The notes under the pieces are model-generated. The model did no database searches. It worked only from the letters and a program-made list of their open reading frames with translations, and was not told the origin of the DNA. Source: CAVRJC01 sp963721435 (GTDB lineage Bacteria; Actinomycetota; Acidimicrobiia; IMCC26256; DASPTH01). From it: DNA of 64,000 nt. Within the stretch, counting starts at the first letter, position 1. Every line of letters starts with the position of its first letter. The translations under genes were made by a program, and so were the position numbers. Below are positions 15,764-24,082 of the stretch, one piece after another. Location of the stretch: NCBI GenBank assembly GCA_963721435.1, contig CAVRJC010000012.1:1-64000 (forward strand), given 5' to 3'.

Positions 15764-17137
15764 GTGCGGCGGGTCGTGATCATGGGCGCGGGCGGGCGCG
15801 ACTTCCACAACTTCAACGTCGTCTTCCGCGACGATCCCGAATCCCGGGTCGTGGCATTCACCGCCGCGCAGATCCCGGGGATCGACGCGCGGACCTATCC
15901 CCCGTCGCTCGCCGGACACCAGTATCCGAACGGGATCCCGATCGTCCCCGAGCACGACCTGGCCGAGATCGTGCAGCGCGAGCACATCGACGAGGTCGTC
16001 TTCGCCTACTCCGACGTCTCCCACGAGGAATTGATGCACCGCGCGTCGATCGCGCTCGCCGCGGGCGCGGACTTCACGCTGCTCGGGCCGCGCGCAACGA
16101 TGTTGCGCTGCCTCAAGCCCGTCGTCGCGGTGTGCGCGACTCGGACGGGCGCGGGCAAGAGCCAGACGAGTCGCCGTCTCGGCCGATTGTTGCTCGACGC
16201 GGGCCAACGGGTCGCGCTCGTGCGCCACCCCATGCCGTACGGCGACCTGGAACGGATGCGGGTGCAGCGGTTCGCGACACTCGCCGACATCGACGCCGCC
16301 GATCCCACGATCGAGGAGCGGGAGGAGTACGAGCTCCCGGTCGCGCTCGGGATGGTCATGTACGCGGGTGTCGACTACGGCGCCATCGTCGAGCTGGCGT
16401 CGGCGGAGGCCGACGTCATCGTGTGGGACGGCGGCAACAACGACTTCCCGTTCCTCGTACCCGATCTACTCGTCGTCGTCGCCGACCCGCTCCGAGTGGG
16501 CGACGAGCAGCGCTTCCATCCCGGCGAGACCTGCCTCCGGATGGCCGACGTCGTGGTCGTGAACAAGGTCGGCACTGCGTCGCCGGACGCGGTCTCCCAA
16601 CTCCTTGCGACGGTCGCCGGGATGAATCCCCGCGCCGCCGTCGTGCAGGCCGACTCACCGGTCACGCTCGCACCGGGTCCCGACCTGCTCGGTCGTCGGG
16701 TGCTGGTGATCGAGGACGGCCCGACGATCACCCACGGCGGCATGCCGTTCGGCGCGGGGACGGTTGCGGCGCGCGCCGGCGGTGCCGGGGTCATCGTCGA
16801 CCCGCGACCGTGGGCCGTCGGCTCCATCGCCGAAACGTTCGAGCGGTATCCGCGTATCGGGCCGGTACTCCCGGCGATGGGCTACTCGCCCGAACAGCTC
16901 GACGACCTGGCGCAGACCATCCGCGCGGTCGAGTGCGACGTCGTGGTCACGGGGACACCCATCGACCTCGGGCGGTTGCTCGATCCCGGGCACCCGCTGC
17001 GGCGCGCCACCTACGAGCTCCGCGAGATCGGCCACCCGGACCTCGCCGACGTGCTCGCCCCGCTCCTGCAACAGGTGCTCGACGCCCGGGGAGCCGACCA
17101 CCCCGTCAGGGAGCGCCCGACCAATCCGGAGGGATGA
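15764..17137 (+). CDS. Cyclic 2,3-diphosphoglycerate synthetase-like GTPase
   Basis: A 457-residue protein with an N-terminal NAD-like Rossmann segment (VVIMGAGGRDFHNFN, 4-18) and a central P-loop ATRTGAGKSQTS (125-136) followed by VVVNKVG, a G4-like motif. This combination matches the cyclic-2,3-diphosphoglycerate synthetase family of methanogens; many bacterial members have no proven product. Start GTG 15764 lies just before the fold, with AGGA 9 nt upstream or as a leaderless start (TAGGAA 7 nt before). Dormancy box 3 is 42 nt upstream. Its 3' end overlaps the convergent carbamate kinase gene by 32 bp. Confidence 0.75.
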   Translation: MRRVVIMGAGGRDFHNFNVVFRDDPESRVVAFTAAQIPGIDARTYPPSLAGHQYPNGIPIVPEHDLAEIVQREHIDEVVFAYSDVSHEELMHRASIALAAGADFTLLGPRATMLRCLKPVVAVCATRTGAGKSQTSRRLGRLLLDAGQRVALVRHPMPYGDLERMRVQRFATLADIDAADPTIEEREEYELPVALGMVMYAGVDYGAIVELASAEADVIVWDGGNNDFPFLVPDLLVVVADPLRVGDEQRFHPGETCLRMADVVVVNKVGTASPDAVSQLLATVAGMNPRAAVVQADSPVTLAPGPDLLGRRVLVIEDGPTITHGGMPFGAGTVAARAGGAGVIVDPRPWAVGSIAETFERYPRIGPVLPAMGYSPEQLDDLAQTIRAVECDVVVTGTPIDLGRLLDPGHPLRRATYELREIGHPDLADVLAPLLQQVLDARGADHPVRERPTNPEG

Positions 17138-18071
17138 GCTCCATCCCCTCCGTCCGCGTGCTGATCGTCGTGCCCCGCTCGCCGCGGAGCACCGCGGCGG
17201 CATCCTCGATCGCGCCGATCGCCGCCCATCTCGTCCCGGGCCGGCCCGTCGCCGATGCTGCGAAGTCGACGGCCGCTTCGACCTTGGGGCCCATCGACCC
17301 CGCGTCGAAGGCGAGCCTGCGCAGCGCGTCCGGGTGAGCCCGCCGCACGAGCTTCGCCTCCGGAGTCCCCCAGTTGACGTACAGACCCTCGGCGTCGGTG
17401 AGAAGGAGCAACGCATCAGCACCCGTCGCGCGCGCGAGCAGCGCGGCCGATCGATCCTTGTCGATGACTGCTTCGACGCCGCGCAGCCCGACCCCCGCTT
17501 CGACCACCACGGGGATCCCGCCGCCGCCCGCGCACACCACGATGACGCCCGCGTCGACGAGCAGCACGATCGTGTCGCGTTCGACGAGCTCGAGCGGGCA
17601 CGGCGACGCGACCACGCGGCGCCGCCCACCGTTCTCGTCCGCGAATTGCCAACCGAGCTCGCGGCCGAGACGCGCCGCGTCCTCGCTCGTGTACCGCGGG
17701 CCTATGGGCTTCGTGGGGTGACGGAACGCGGGATCCTGCTCCGACACGATGACCTGCGTGAGCAGCGTGGCGCACTCCCGACCGGGCAGGAGATTGCGCA
17801 GCCCCTGCTCGAGGGCGTAACCGATCATGCCCGCGCTCTCGGCGCCGAGCACGTCGAGTGGGGAGGGCGCGGTTCCCGGCAGAGCTTGGCTCTGCAGCGC
17901 GAGCATCCCGACCTGCGGCCCGTTGCCGTGGGTCACGACGAGCGCGTGCTCCGTCGCGATGTCAGCGAGCCCCTTCGCCGCCATCCCCACGTTCCGGCGC
18001 TGGTGCTCGGCATCCACCGGCTCGCCGCGCCGCACCAGCGCGTTGCCGCCGAGCGCGACGACGACGCGCAC
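17106..18071 (-). CDS. arcC: Carbamate kinase
   Basis: A 321-residue amino-acid-kinase-family enzyme with the N-terminal ALGGNAL motif and VVTHGNGPQVG, then the C-terminal DAGSMGPKVEAA block diagnostic for carbamate kinase. It makes ATP from carbamoyl phosphate and ADP, an anaerobic substrate-level ATP source. The GTG start is 2 nt after the PEP synthase stop, so it is the third gene of a universal-stress-protein/PEP-synthase/carbamate-kinase operon. Neither arginine deiminase nor ornithine carbamoyltransferase is present nearby. Confidence 0.88.
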   Translation of the reverse strand: MRVVVALGGNALVRRGEPVDAEHQRRNVGMAAKGLADIATEHALVVTHGNGPQVGMLALQSQALPGTAPSPLDVLGAESAGMIGYALEQGLRNLLPGRECATLLTQVIVSEQDPAFRHPTKPIGPRYTSEDAARLGRELGWQFADENGGRRRVVASPCPLELVERDTIVLLVDAGVIVVCAGGGGIPVVVEAGVGLRGVEAVIDKDRSAALLARATGADALLLLTDAEGLYVNWGTPEAKLVRRAHPDALRRLAFDAGSMGPKVEAAVDFAASATGRPGTRWAAIGAIEDAAAVLRGERGTTISTRTEGMELIPPDWSGAP

Positions 18072-18073
18072 CG

Positions 18074-20380
18074 CTATCGCTCGACGTCGAGCGCGGCGTC
18101 GAGGATGACACGACGCTCGGCGGCGCCGATCGCCTGCCGCGCCGCGGGCACCGCGTCGGGATTCACCGAGATCGAGTCGATCCCGAACCGCACGAGATGT
18201 TCCGCGAACTCGGGCCGGTTCGACGGTGCTTGTCCGCACAGCGAAGACGTGATCCCGGCCGCGCGCGCGGCGGTGATGATGCGCTCGATCGCGTCGAGCA
18301 CCGCGGCATCGCTCTCGTCGAAGAGCTCCGCGCAGATCTCGGAGTCGCGGTCCACCCCGAGCATGAGCTGCGTGAGGTCGTTCGATCCGATCGAGACGCC
18401 GTCGATGCCGAGCGCCGCGTACTCGGGGATCCGGTACACCACAGAGGGGACTTCGGCCATCACCCAACGGTGCAGCCCGCGATGGTTGCCGAGCGGGCTC
18501 GCATCGACGAGCTCGAGGCACGTCTCGAGCTCCCAGCGTGTCCGCACGAACGGGATCATGAGGTGGAGATTGGGCGTCTCGTCGCGCACGCGCGCGAGGA
18601 TCTGCAGCTCGAGCCGGAACAGGTCGGGCTCGCGCACGTAGCGGTAGCAGCCGCGGTAGCCGATCATCGGGTTGTCCTCGACCGGCTCGTACTCGGCTCC
18701 TCCCGTCAGCCCGCGGAACTCGTTGCTGCGAAAGTCGATCGTCCGGTAGACGACGGGCCGCGGCGCGAACGCGCGTGTGATCTGCAGGAGGGCAGCCTCC
18801 ATCCGATCGGCCAGGTCGCGCTCCCGGCCGTCCGCGATCAGCTTCCGCGGGTGCACGCCGTCGAGCGCCTCGGTGAGCATGAACTCGGCACGCAGGAGCC
18901 CGACACCGTCGACGGGCATGCTCGCGACCCGCTCGGCCTGGTCCGGCATCGCGAGGTTCACGTAGACGCGGGTGGCGAGCGCGTCCGCTCCCGGTTCCGG
19001 TGCCGCGTGGGCACGGTCGCCGGGAGAGGACCTCGCGGTCACCGTCGGCGCGGACATCCCCGCGACGCGATCGCCTTCGTAGACGGCACCGTGGGTTGCG
19101 TCGACGGTCACGGTCATGCCGTCGTGGAGCAATTCGGTCGCGCGGCGCGCGCCGACGATGCAGGGCACGCCCAGCTCCCGGCTGACGATCGCGGCGTGGC
19201 AGGTGGTGCCACCGCTGTCGGTGACGAGTGCGCCGGCGCGGCGGATCACCGGCACCCAATCCGGGTTGGTCATCGGTGCCACCAGGATCTCCCCGGCTTC
19301 GAGCAACTTCCCTTCGCTCGGCGAGCGCAGGACCCGCACCCTCCCCGCGACGAGGCCCGGCGCCGCAGCCAACCCGGTCACGATCGCCGGCGCGTGGTCT
19401 GCGACCGCGCCGGACCCCACGCCGCCGCTCTCCGGCCCGAGCGTGGTGATCGGCCTCGACTGCACGAGATACACCGTCCCGTTCTCGATGGCCCACTCGG
19501 TGTCCTGTGGCGTCCCGTAATGACGCTCGACTCGCAGCGCGAGCCGTGTCAGCGCGATCACCTCGTCGTCCGTCAACACCGCGCGTGCCCCGCGCTGCGG
19601 ATCGAGCTCGACCCGCTCGTCATGACCGTCGGCGCCGCGCACGACTTCGAAGGCCTGGCTCCCGATCCGGGTCTCCACGATCGCCGGGCCGTCCTTGGCA
19701 ACGATGTAGGTGTCGGGCTCGACCTGGCCACCGACGACGACCTCACCCTGCCCGAGCGCGGCCTCGATGACGACACGCGACCGGTCGCCAGTCGCAGGGT
19801 CGGCGGTGAACATGACTCCAGATCGCTCGGACGCGACCATCCGCTGCACGACGACCGCGATCGCCGGTTCGGCGGTCAGCTGCTGCGTGACGCGGTACGC
19901 GCACGCGCGCGCTCCGAACAACGACGCCCAGCAATCGACGACGCGGCGCACGAGATCTTCCTCGCCGCGCACGTTCGTGAACGACTCGTTCATTCCGGCG
20001 AACGATGCGGTGGCCGAGTCCTCCCCCGTCGCCGACGAGCGGACTGCGACGTACGCACCGGCGCCGAGTCGCCGGTACGCGTCGAGCAGCTCACGCCGAA
20101 GCGCTTCGGGCATGCCCGCCTTGTGGACGAGATCCTGCAGCTCCGAGGCGAGCAGCGCGAGTGACGAGTCGTCGGTGTCCGCGGTTGCCACCCGGTCCAT
20201 CAGATCTCGACGCACGCCGGCGACGTCCATGGCCTCGAGATACGCCTGGGCGGTCACGACGAACCCTTCGGGTACCGGCAGGTCCGCGGCCACGAGCTCG
20301 CCGAGATTGGCGCCCTTCCCGCCGGCGGTGGCGGCGTCGTCGACCGTCAACTCGCCGAACCACGCGATCCTCGGGGTCAC
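18074..20380 (-). CDS. ppsA: Phosphoenolpyruvate synthase / PPDK-family protein
   Basis: A 768-residue protein: N-terminal ATP-grasp PEP/pyruvate-binding domain (GGKGANLGEL; VRSSATGEDSATASFAG), a swivelling phosphohistidine domain with the catalytic His in GGTTCHAAIVSRELG, and a C-terminal TIM barrel with GLLRAEFM, NPMIGYRG and the catalytic Cys in SLCGQAPS. Length is close to E. coli PpsA (792). It interconverts pyruvate + ATP with PEP + AMP + Pi. The GTG start overlaps the stop of the stress-protein gene (GTGA). PEP-synthase/PPDK genes are known members of dormancy clusters in other actinobacteria. Confidence 0.88.
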   Translation of the reverse strand: MTPRIAWFGELTVDDAATAGGKGANLGELVAADLPVPEGFVVTAQAYLEAMDVAGVRRDLMDRVATADTDDSSLALLASELQDLVHKAGMPEALRRELLDAYRRLGAGAYVAVRSSATGEDSATASFAGMNESFTNVRGEEDLVRRVVDCWASLFGARACAYRVTQQLTAEPAIAVVVQRMVASERSGVMFTADPATGDRSRVVIEAALGQGEVVVGGQVEPDTYIVAKDGPAIVETRIGSQAFEVVRGADGHDERVELDPQRGARAVLTDDEVIALTRLALRVERHYGTPQDTEWAIENGTVYLVQSRPITTLGPESGGVGSGAVADHAPAIVTGLAAAPGLVAGRVRVLRSPSEGKLLEAGEILVAPMTNPDWVPVIRRAGALVTDSGGTTCHAAIVSRELGVPCIVGARRATELLHDGMTVTVDATHGAVYEGDRVAGMSAPTVTARSSPGDRAHAAPEPGADALATRVYVNLAMPDQAERVASMPVDGVGLLRAEFMLTEALDGVHPRKLIADGRERDLADRMEAALLQITRAFAPRPVVYRTIDFRSNEFRGLTGGAEYEPVEDNPMIGYRGCYRYVREPDLFRLELQILARVRDETPNLHLMIPFVRTRWELETCLELVDASPLGNHRGLHRWVMAEVPSVVYRIPEYAALGIDGVSIGSNDLTQLMLGVDRDSEICAELFDESDAAVLDAIERIITAARAAGITSSLCGQAPSNRPEFAEHLVRFGIDSISVNPDAVPAARQAIGAAERRVILDAALDVER

Positions 20381-20811
20381 GGCGAAGGCACGATCACGAC
20401 GGGGCATGCCGCGTGCTGGGCGACCTGCTGGCTCACGGAGCCCAGGAGCAACCCTGCGAAGCCGCCGCGTCCCCTCGAACCGACCACGATCAGGTCTGCG
20501 CCCCTCGCCACTTCGAGCAGCGCCCACGCACCCGAGCCCCGCACGGCAAGCTTCTCGATCGGCAGCGAAGGATCCGCAGGGTGCACCCCCGCCGTCATCT
20601 CGTCGAGCACACGGTGCGCTTCCTCCTCGTACGCTTGCCCCTCTTGCACCGCAGCGCCGCCGGGCAACGCGCCGAAACCGACGATGAACGCCGGCTGCCA
20701 CGCATTCACCACCTCGAGGGAGGCGTGCCGAAGCTGCGCCTCCGCGACCGCCCAGTCCAGCGCCAGCCGCGAGTTCTCCGACCCGTCGACTCCGACAACG
20801 ATCCGCTGCAT
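20377..20811 (-). CDS. Universal stress protein (UspA family)
   Basis: A 144-residue single-domain Usp. The start IVVGVDGSENS and the ATP-binding GSRGRGGFAGLLLGSVS (Gx2Gx9GS/T) are both intact, so it is of the nucleotide-binding class. GGAGGAG 7 nt before the ATG supports this start. First gene of the Usp/ppsA/arcC operon, divergent from ftsH with two dormancy boxes in between. Usp genes are the most common members of the mycobacterial DosR regulon. Confidence 0.9.
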   Translation of the reverse strand: MQRIVVGVDGSENSRLALDWAVAEAQLRHASLEVVNAWQPAFIVGFGALPGGAAVQEGQAYEEEAHRVLDEMTAGVHPADPSLPIEKLAVRGSGAWALLEVARGADLIVVGSRGRGGFAGLLLGSVSQQVAQHAACPVVIVPSP

Positions 20812-20878
20812 CCGGCAACTCCTCCGACGCGGGTTCCACGACGACGCCCATGATCCGCCCTCCGACGATTCTCGACCA

Positions 20879-20892
20879 GGGGCGAATGTCCC
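20879..20892 (-). promoter_or_regulatory. DosR-like dormancy box 4
   Basis: Minus strand GGGACATTCGCCCC, a full match to GGGACNNNNGNCCC. It lies 68 nt upstream of the universal stress protein ATG, which has its own ribosome-binding site, so a short 5' leader is expected. Confidence 0.75.
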
Positions 20893-20919
20893 AATCGCCC
20901 GGACGGAGTGGACGTGATC

Positions 20920-20933
20920 GGGTCTTTCGGCCG
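20920..20933 (+). promoter_or_regulatory. DosR-like dormancy box 5
   Basis: GGGTCTTTCGGCCG matches the core at all but two positions. Its centre is 45 nt before the FtsH ATG at 20972. With box 4 it forms a two-box divergent promoter, the common arrangement in the mycobacterial regulon. Confidence 0.6.
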
Positions 20934-20971
20934 TGCCCGATCGGACGCGGCGGGGGCAGAATCCGAAGGCG

Positions 20972-23023
20972 ATGACTGCAGAATCGAATGGACCGCGCCC
21001 CCCTTCTCCTTCGCGCACCCCCACATCGTCGCCCGAGGGCAACCGGCACCACAGTCGGTCGCGGCCGTGGCGCGTCGAGGGGATGCCCGAGGGTCACGAC
21101 GAGGGCGAGGAAGGACGCCGACCTCCCCATTGGAGGGAGGTCGCACGCCGCCTGTGGTGGCCGCTCATCCTCGTGCTCGCCCTGAACGTGCTGATCGTGT
21201 CGTTCTTCGTCGACGCCGGCACGGTATCGCGGACGTCGGTGCCCTACTCCTTCTTGCACCAGCAGGTGGTCGACGACAACGTCGCCAAGGTCACCACGAC
21301 CGGTGACGCGATCACCGGCAGCTTCACCCACAAGGTCCGCTACCGGGCCGACGACGGTTCCGTCACGCAGGTGAAGGACTTCGAGACCGAGCGCCCGGCG
21401 TTCTCCAACGACCGCCTCGTGCAGCAGCTCTTGGACAGCGGCGTGAAGGTCACCGCCGAGCCTCCGTCGACCGGCACGTCCTGGGGCGCGATCATCCTCG
21501 CCTTCGCACCGACGCTGCTGATCATCGGCTTGCTCGTGTGGCTGTTCCGGCGCGGGATGGCAGCGGCCGGCGCCGGGCTCGGCGGATTCGGACGGTCACG
21601 GGCGCGCTTGTACGAGCCGGAAGCCAGCAGTCGGACGACCTTCGAGGACGTCGCCGGGATCGACGAGGTCAAGGCCGAAGTCGTGGAGATCGTCGAGTTC
21701 CTGAGGGACCCGGATCGGTTCCGACGACTGGGCGCGCAGATCCCGCGCGGTGTGCTCCTCACCGGGGCGCCGGGCACCGGCAAGACGCTGCTCGCACGAG
21801 CAGTCGCCGGCGAAGCCGCGGTCCCGTTCCTGTCGATCTCGGCGTCGGAATTCATCGAGATGATCGTCGGCGTCGGTGCGAGCCGTGTCCGCGACCTGTT
21901 CGAGCAGGCCAAGAAGGTCGCGCCGTCGATCATCTTCATCGACGAGCTCGACGCCATCGGTCGCGCCCGCGGCGGCGCGATCAACTTCAGCGGTCATGAC
22001 GAACGCGAGCAGACGCTCAATCAGATCCTCACCGAGATGGACGGCTTCACCGGCAACGAGGGTGTGGTCGTGCTCGCCGCCACCAACCGGCCCGAGATCC
22101 TGGACCCCGCCCTGCTCCGGGCGGGGAGGTTCGACCGGCGCATCGTGGTGAACCCGCCGGACCGGGAAGGCCGGCGGCGCATCCTCGAAGTGCACACTCG
22201 ACATGTCCCGCTCGCCGACGCCGTGTCGCTCGACGACGTTGCGTCGACGACGTCGGGCATGGTCGGCGCCGAGCTCAAGAACCTCGTCAACGAAGCCGCC
22301 CTGCTGGCCGCCCGCCGTCACCATGATCACGTGGAGAGCGTCGACTTCTCGGATGCGCTCGAGCGGATCGTGCTCGGCACCGCGCGCAAGATCATGATCA
22401 CACCCGAGGAGAAGCGTCGCACCGCATACCACGAGTCGGGCCACGCGCTGCTCGGCATGCTCACCACCGGCGCCGACCCGGTCCGGAAGGTCTCGATCAT
22501 CCCGCGCGGGCAGGCGCTCGGGGCGACGCTCCAGACGCCCGAGTCCGACCGCTACGGGTACTCGGCGAGCTACCTGCGCGGGCGCATCACCGGCGCGCTC
22601 GGAGGACGGGCCGCGGAGGAGCTCGTGTTCGCCGACTTCACCACCGGCGCCGAAGCCGACCTGGGCATGGTGACCACCATTGCCCGACAGATGGTCGGCC
22701 GTTGGGGCATGTCACCCGTGATCGGGCCGATCTCGATGCTCCCGCCCCCGGGGGAGGAGCAGTTCGTGTTCGACGGCTCGGGACCATCACCGGCGACACG
22801 CGAGATCATGGACGCCGAGGTCCGCCGCATCATCGACGAGTGCTACGCGGAAGCGGTCGAGACCCTCCGGACCCATCGAGAGAGCCTCGACCGACTCGCG
22901 GAACGGCTGCTCGCGGCCGAGACGCTCGACGAGGGCGAGGCCTACGAGGCGGCCGGCCTCCCTCGACCCACGCACGACGACCCCGAGCAGCACGGTTCAC
23001 CGACGCGCGATGCGAATCACTGA
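20972..23023 (+). CDS. ftsH: ATP-dependent zinc metalloprotease FtsH
   Basis: A 683-residue membrane AAA+ protease. A disordered 60-residue N-terminus precedes TM1 (61-80), an extracytoplasmic domain and TM2 (171-192). Walker A is GAPGTGKT (265-272), Walker B IIFIDELDAIG, the second region of homology contains ATNRPEILDPALLRAGRFDR, and the zinc site is HESGH near residue 488 with a distal Asp/Glu region. It degrades misassembled membrane proteins. The start at 20972 is preferred over the GTG at 20933, which overlaps dormancy box 5. This is probably a specialised second FtsH rather than the housekeeping copy. Its stop overlaps the convergent CBS gene by 7 bp. Confidence 0.9.
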   Translation: MTAESNGPRPPSPSRTPTSSPEGNRHHSRSRPWRVEGMPEGHDEGEEGRRPPHWREVARRLWWPLILVLALNVLIVSFFVDAGTVSRTSVPYSFLHQQVVDDNVAKVTTTGDAITGSFTHKVRYRADDGSVTQVKDFETERPAFSNDRLVQQLLDSGVKVTAEPPSTGTSWGAIILAFAPTLLIIGLLVWLFRRGMAAAGAGLGGFGRSRARLYEPEASSRTTFEDVAGIDEVKAEVVEIVEFLRDPDRFRRLGAQIPRGVLLTGAPGTGKTLLARAVAGEAAVPFLSISASEFIEMIVGVGASRVRDLFEQAKKVAPSIIFIDELDAIGRARGGAINFSGHDEREQTLNQILTEMDGFTGNEGVVVLAATNRPEILDPALLRAGRFDRRIVVNPPDREGRRRILEVHTRHVPLADAVSLDDVASTTSGMVGAELKNLVNEAALLAARRHHDHVESVDFSDALERIVLGTARKIMITPEEKRRTAYHESGHALLGMLTTGADPVRKVSIIPRGQALGATLQTPESDRYGYSASYLRGRITGALGGRAAEELVFADFTTGAEADLGMVTTIARQMVGRWGMSPVIGPISMLPPPGEEQFVFDGSGPSPATREIMDAEVRRIIDECYAEAVETLRTHRESLDRLAERLLAAETLDEGEAYEAAGLPRPTHDDPEQHGSPTRDANH

Positions 23024-23442
23024 AGCTCGTGCTCGTCGACCAACACGCGGAGCACGTCGCGCTCCGAGATCACACCGACGACAACGCCATCCGTCATCAC
23101 CGGCATGTGGCGGATCTCGTTGTCCAGCATCCGCTTCGCCACCACGAGCACGGACTCCTCCGGGCCCGCCGACGCGAGATCCAACGTCATGACGTCTTGT
23201 GCCCGCGTGCGGTCGGGATCGTGGCCGTCAGCGAGCGCCTGGACGATGTCCCGCTCGGACACCACACCCTCGGCGCGGCTCCCCGGCGCTCCCGGCGGGC
23301 GGGTTCCGCGCACCACGACCGCGCCGATCGATTCTTCCGCCAAGGTCTGTGCGACCGTGCGCAAGTTCGACTCCGGGTACACCACGACCGGCGGCTGCTT
23401 CACGAGATTCCGGACCGCTTCGTCACGCATGTTCGGTTCCAC
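23017..23442 (-). CDS. CBS-domain pair protein
   Basis: A 141-residue protein of two CBS motifs (ESIGAVVVRGTRP..., VVSERDIVQAL; later IRHMPVMTDGVVVGVISERDVL), similar in size to Hrp1. A short Pro/Gly insertion (TRPPGAPGSRAE) interrupts the first CBS. The GTG at 23442 and the ATG at 23430 are both possible; GGGAGG lies directly against the first and 12 nt from the second. It follows Hsp20 by 18 nt and is probably co-transcribed with it. Confidence 0.85.
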   Translation of the reverse strand: MEPNMRDEAVRNLVKQPPVVVYPESNLRTVAQTLAEESIGAVVVRGTRPPGAPGSRAEGVVSERDIVQALADGHDPDRTRAQDVMTLDLASAGPEESVLVVAKRMLDNEIRHMPVMTDGVVVGVISERDVLRVLVDEHELQ

Positions 23443-23460
23443 CCTCCCGGGACAGTTGCT

Positions 23461-23940
23461 TCACGCCCGCTCGATCAGGATCTTCTTGGCTTCTGCCTGC
23501 TTGCGGTCGATGGGAATCCGCACTTCGAGGATGCCGTCCTTGTAGGTGGCCTTGACGTCCTTGTCGGTCGCACCGACCGGGAGCTGCACGGTCCGGGAGA
23601 AGCTCCCATAGTGGAACTCGCTGCGATACGCGCCCTTCTCCTCCGTCTTGGTCTCCTGACGCCGTTCGGCCCGGAGGTGCAGTGTGTGGTCGCTCGTGGT
23701 GATCTGGACGTCCTTGTCCGGGTCGATGCCCGGCATCTCCGCGCGCACGACCATCTGGTCGCCTTCGATGAACTCTTCGACCCGGAGCGGGTCCATGCTC
23801 TCACCGAAGCTCCGGCGCAGCTCCGGCCAGAATCCGGGCCTCGGCCAGTCGGCGAACCACCGGTCGAACCAATCGCCGGCGTCGGCCTCGCGTGCCGCGG
23901 GCGCGGTCTTGGTCTTCGTCGCCTTCTCGATCTCTGCCAT
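23461..23940 (-). CDS. Hsp20/alpha-crystallin small heat shock protein
   Basis: A 159-residue small heat shock protein. The alpha-crystallin domain spans about 50-145 with VRAEMPGIDPDKDVQI and the closing KATYKDGILEVRIP; the tail carries the conserved I-x-I-like KKILIERA. The N-terminus has a Trp-rich segment (WFDRWFADWP). It is an ATP-independent holdase, comparable to HspX/Acr, the hallmark DosR target. GGAGG 7 nt before the ATG fixes the start. It heads an Hsp20/CBS operon and is divergent from the P-type ATPase with two dormancy boxes between. Confidence 0.9.
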   Translation of the reverse strand: MAEIEKATKTKTAPAAREADAGDWFDRWFADWPRPGFWPELRRSFGESMDPLRVEEFIEGDQMVVRAEMPGIDPDKDVQITTSDHTLHLRAERRQETKTEEKGAYRSEFHYGSFSRTVQLPVGATDKDVKATYKDGILEVRIPIDRKQAEAKKILIERA

Positions 23941-24002
23941 GCCTGACCTCCTCGCTTGTGGCTGACCAGACCAGCGTGCGCCGAAGCCGAAGCCCGCGCA
24001 TA

Positions 24003-24016
24003 GAGACCAAGGTCCC
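24003..24016 (-). promoter_or_regulatory. DosR-like dormancy box 6
   Basis: Minus strand GGGACCTTGGTCTC, one mismatch to GGGACNNNNGNCCC, about 63 nt upstream of the Hsp20 ATG. Confidence 0.7.
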
Positions 24017-24030
24017 TTCGCGCGCGTCCG

Positions 24031-24045
24031 GGGTCGTCCGGCCCT
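24031..24045 (+). promoter_or_regulatory. DosR-like dormancy box 7
   Basis: GGGTCGTCCGGCCCT, one mismatch in the core (A to T at position 4). Its centre is 45 nt before the GTG at 24083 of the P-type ATPase gene. Confidence 0.65.
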
Positions 24046-24082
24046 GGGCGAGCGCCTCCGAAATACGTCAGGCTTGATCAAC

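Noticed and set aside
20933..20971. GTG 20933 as the FtsH start
   Set aside because: It overlaps dormancy box 5 and lacks a ribosome-binding site; ATG 20972 fits the box spacing seen at other genes.
17106..21331. Very long open frames on the minus strand (for example 796 residues over 17106-19496)
   Set aside because: High G+C makes long stop-free shadow frames. Real genes there (carbamate kinase, PEP synthase, stress protein) account for all recognisable motifs; the fused upstream parts have none.
23440..23462. GGGACAGTTGCTTCA near the CBS gene start
   Set aside because: Only the first half matches the dormancy core, and the gene is probably transcribed from the Hsp20 promoter upstream.
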